Source: Lactococcus hircilactis (GTDB taxonomy: Bacteria > Bacillota > Bacilli > Lactobacillales > Streptococcaceae). From it: a DNA stretch of 64,000 bases. The notes under the pieces are model-generated. The model was not told where the DNA came from. It did no database searches and saw only the letters and a list, made by a program, of their open reading frames with translations. The translations under genes were made by a program, and so were the position numbers. This document shows positions 63,885 through 64,000 of the stretch, in pieces. The stretch is from contig NZ_WITJ01000001.1 in NCBI RefSeq assembly GCF_009601015.1, positions 182,043-246,042 of the forward strand. The letters are read 5' to 3'. Every line of letters starts with the position of its first letter. Position 1 is the stretch's first letter.

Positions 63885-64000
63885 TATAAAAGTGGACACA
63901 AAATAATGTGTTATAATTTGTCTCATAAGACACAAAACAGAAAGGCTTACTATGACCTATCATCAACGCTACGACGAGGAATTCAAGCAATCCCTCGTCA
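63885..64000 (+). mobile_element. IS3-family insertion sequence, left end
   Basis: The sequence switches near 63885 to a terminal-repeat-like stretch (AAAAGTGGACAC), then TATAAT at 63912-63917 and a transposase start. The right end is outside the window. Exact boundary within about 5 bases. Confidence 0.7.
63952..64000 (+). CDS. IS3-family transposase OrfA (first codons)
   Basis: Sixteen codons visible: MTYHQRYDEEFKQSLV, the usual beginning of IS3-type helix-turn-helix OrfA proteins. AGAAAGG lies upstream. Runs off the right edge. Confidence 0.7.
   Translation, partial: MTYHQRYDEEFKQSLV

Overview
The window reads as the chromosome of a low-GC Streptococcaceae bacterium, most likely a Lactococcus. 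The evidence is the gene order murI-rdgB / phosphodiesterase / CBS protein / degenerate XerD-like / scpA / scpB / rluB, a lactococcal-type acetolactate synthase, an FMN-riboswitch-controlled ribU, and a likely CodY site at ilvE. No species is assigned because no rRNA or other diagnostic gene is present.

Region 1 (1-22.3 kb) is ordinary core chromosome, nearly all on the minus strand: the 5' end of als, a heterodimeric ABC exporter with one degenerate ATPase site, ribU, the segregation/pseudouridine-synthase operon, a murI-rdgB fusion, yneF, lysA-gltD-gltB, ilvE, an MscS-like channel (the only plus-strand core gene), a small unknown gene, rnhB and rbgA (ylqF). This region is peppered with a 12-16 bp palindrome (core GTCAGTACTGAC, 8 perfect copies plus variants), mostly inside genes and always in a frame that avoids its internal TGA. 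No perfect copy was found in the remaining 42 kb.

Region 2 (22.3 kb to the window end) is an integrative and conjugative element of Tn5252-like type abutting the 5' end of rbgA. It holds a tyrosine integrase, a candidate excisionase, a frameshifted IS110-family insertion with an untranslated leader that may encode a bridge RNA, a degenerate tRNA-like hairpin, an ImmA/IrrE-type peptidase-HTH protein, a MOB relaxase with MobC, a cluster of six hairpins that may be the transfer origin, an ArdC-like protein, a giant methylase-helicase (about 3,170 residues), an AbiE-type toxin-antitoxin pair whose toxin carries an in-frame amber stop, and a large element protein truncated by an IS3-family element at the window edge.

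The cargo of the element (28.3-45.8 kb) is an AT-rich, single-promoter biosynthetic operon resembling the reutericyclin and mutanocyclin loci: TetR regulator, two-component ABC exporter, a PhlA/PhlC/PhlB-like C-acetyltransferase complex, an acyl-CoA/AMP ligase, an NRPS (C-A-PCP), an AT-less PKS (KS-ACP-TE), a free-standing malonyl transacylase, a phosphopantetheinyl transferase and a private pair of acetyl-CoA carboxylase subunits (accD, accA). A reasonable reading is: the ligase activates a fatty acid, the NRPS N-acylates an amino acid, the PKS adds one malonate-derived unit loaded in trans by the transacylase, the thioesterase releases by Dieckmann-type cyclisation to a tetramic acid, and the Phl-like complex C-acetylates the ring. 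The TetR protein probably senses the product and binds a near-perfect palindrome just downstream of a consensus promoter, so that export and synthesis are controlled together. accA carries two apparent single-base losses in homopolymers, so either malonyl-CoA supply from this copy is dead or the assembly has errors.
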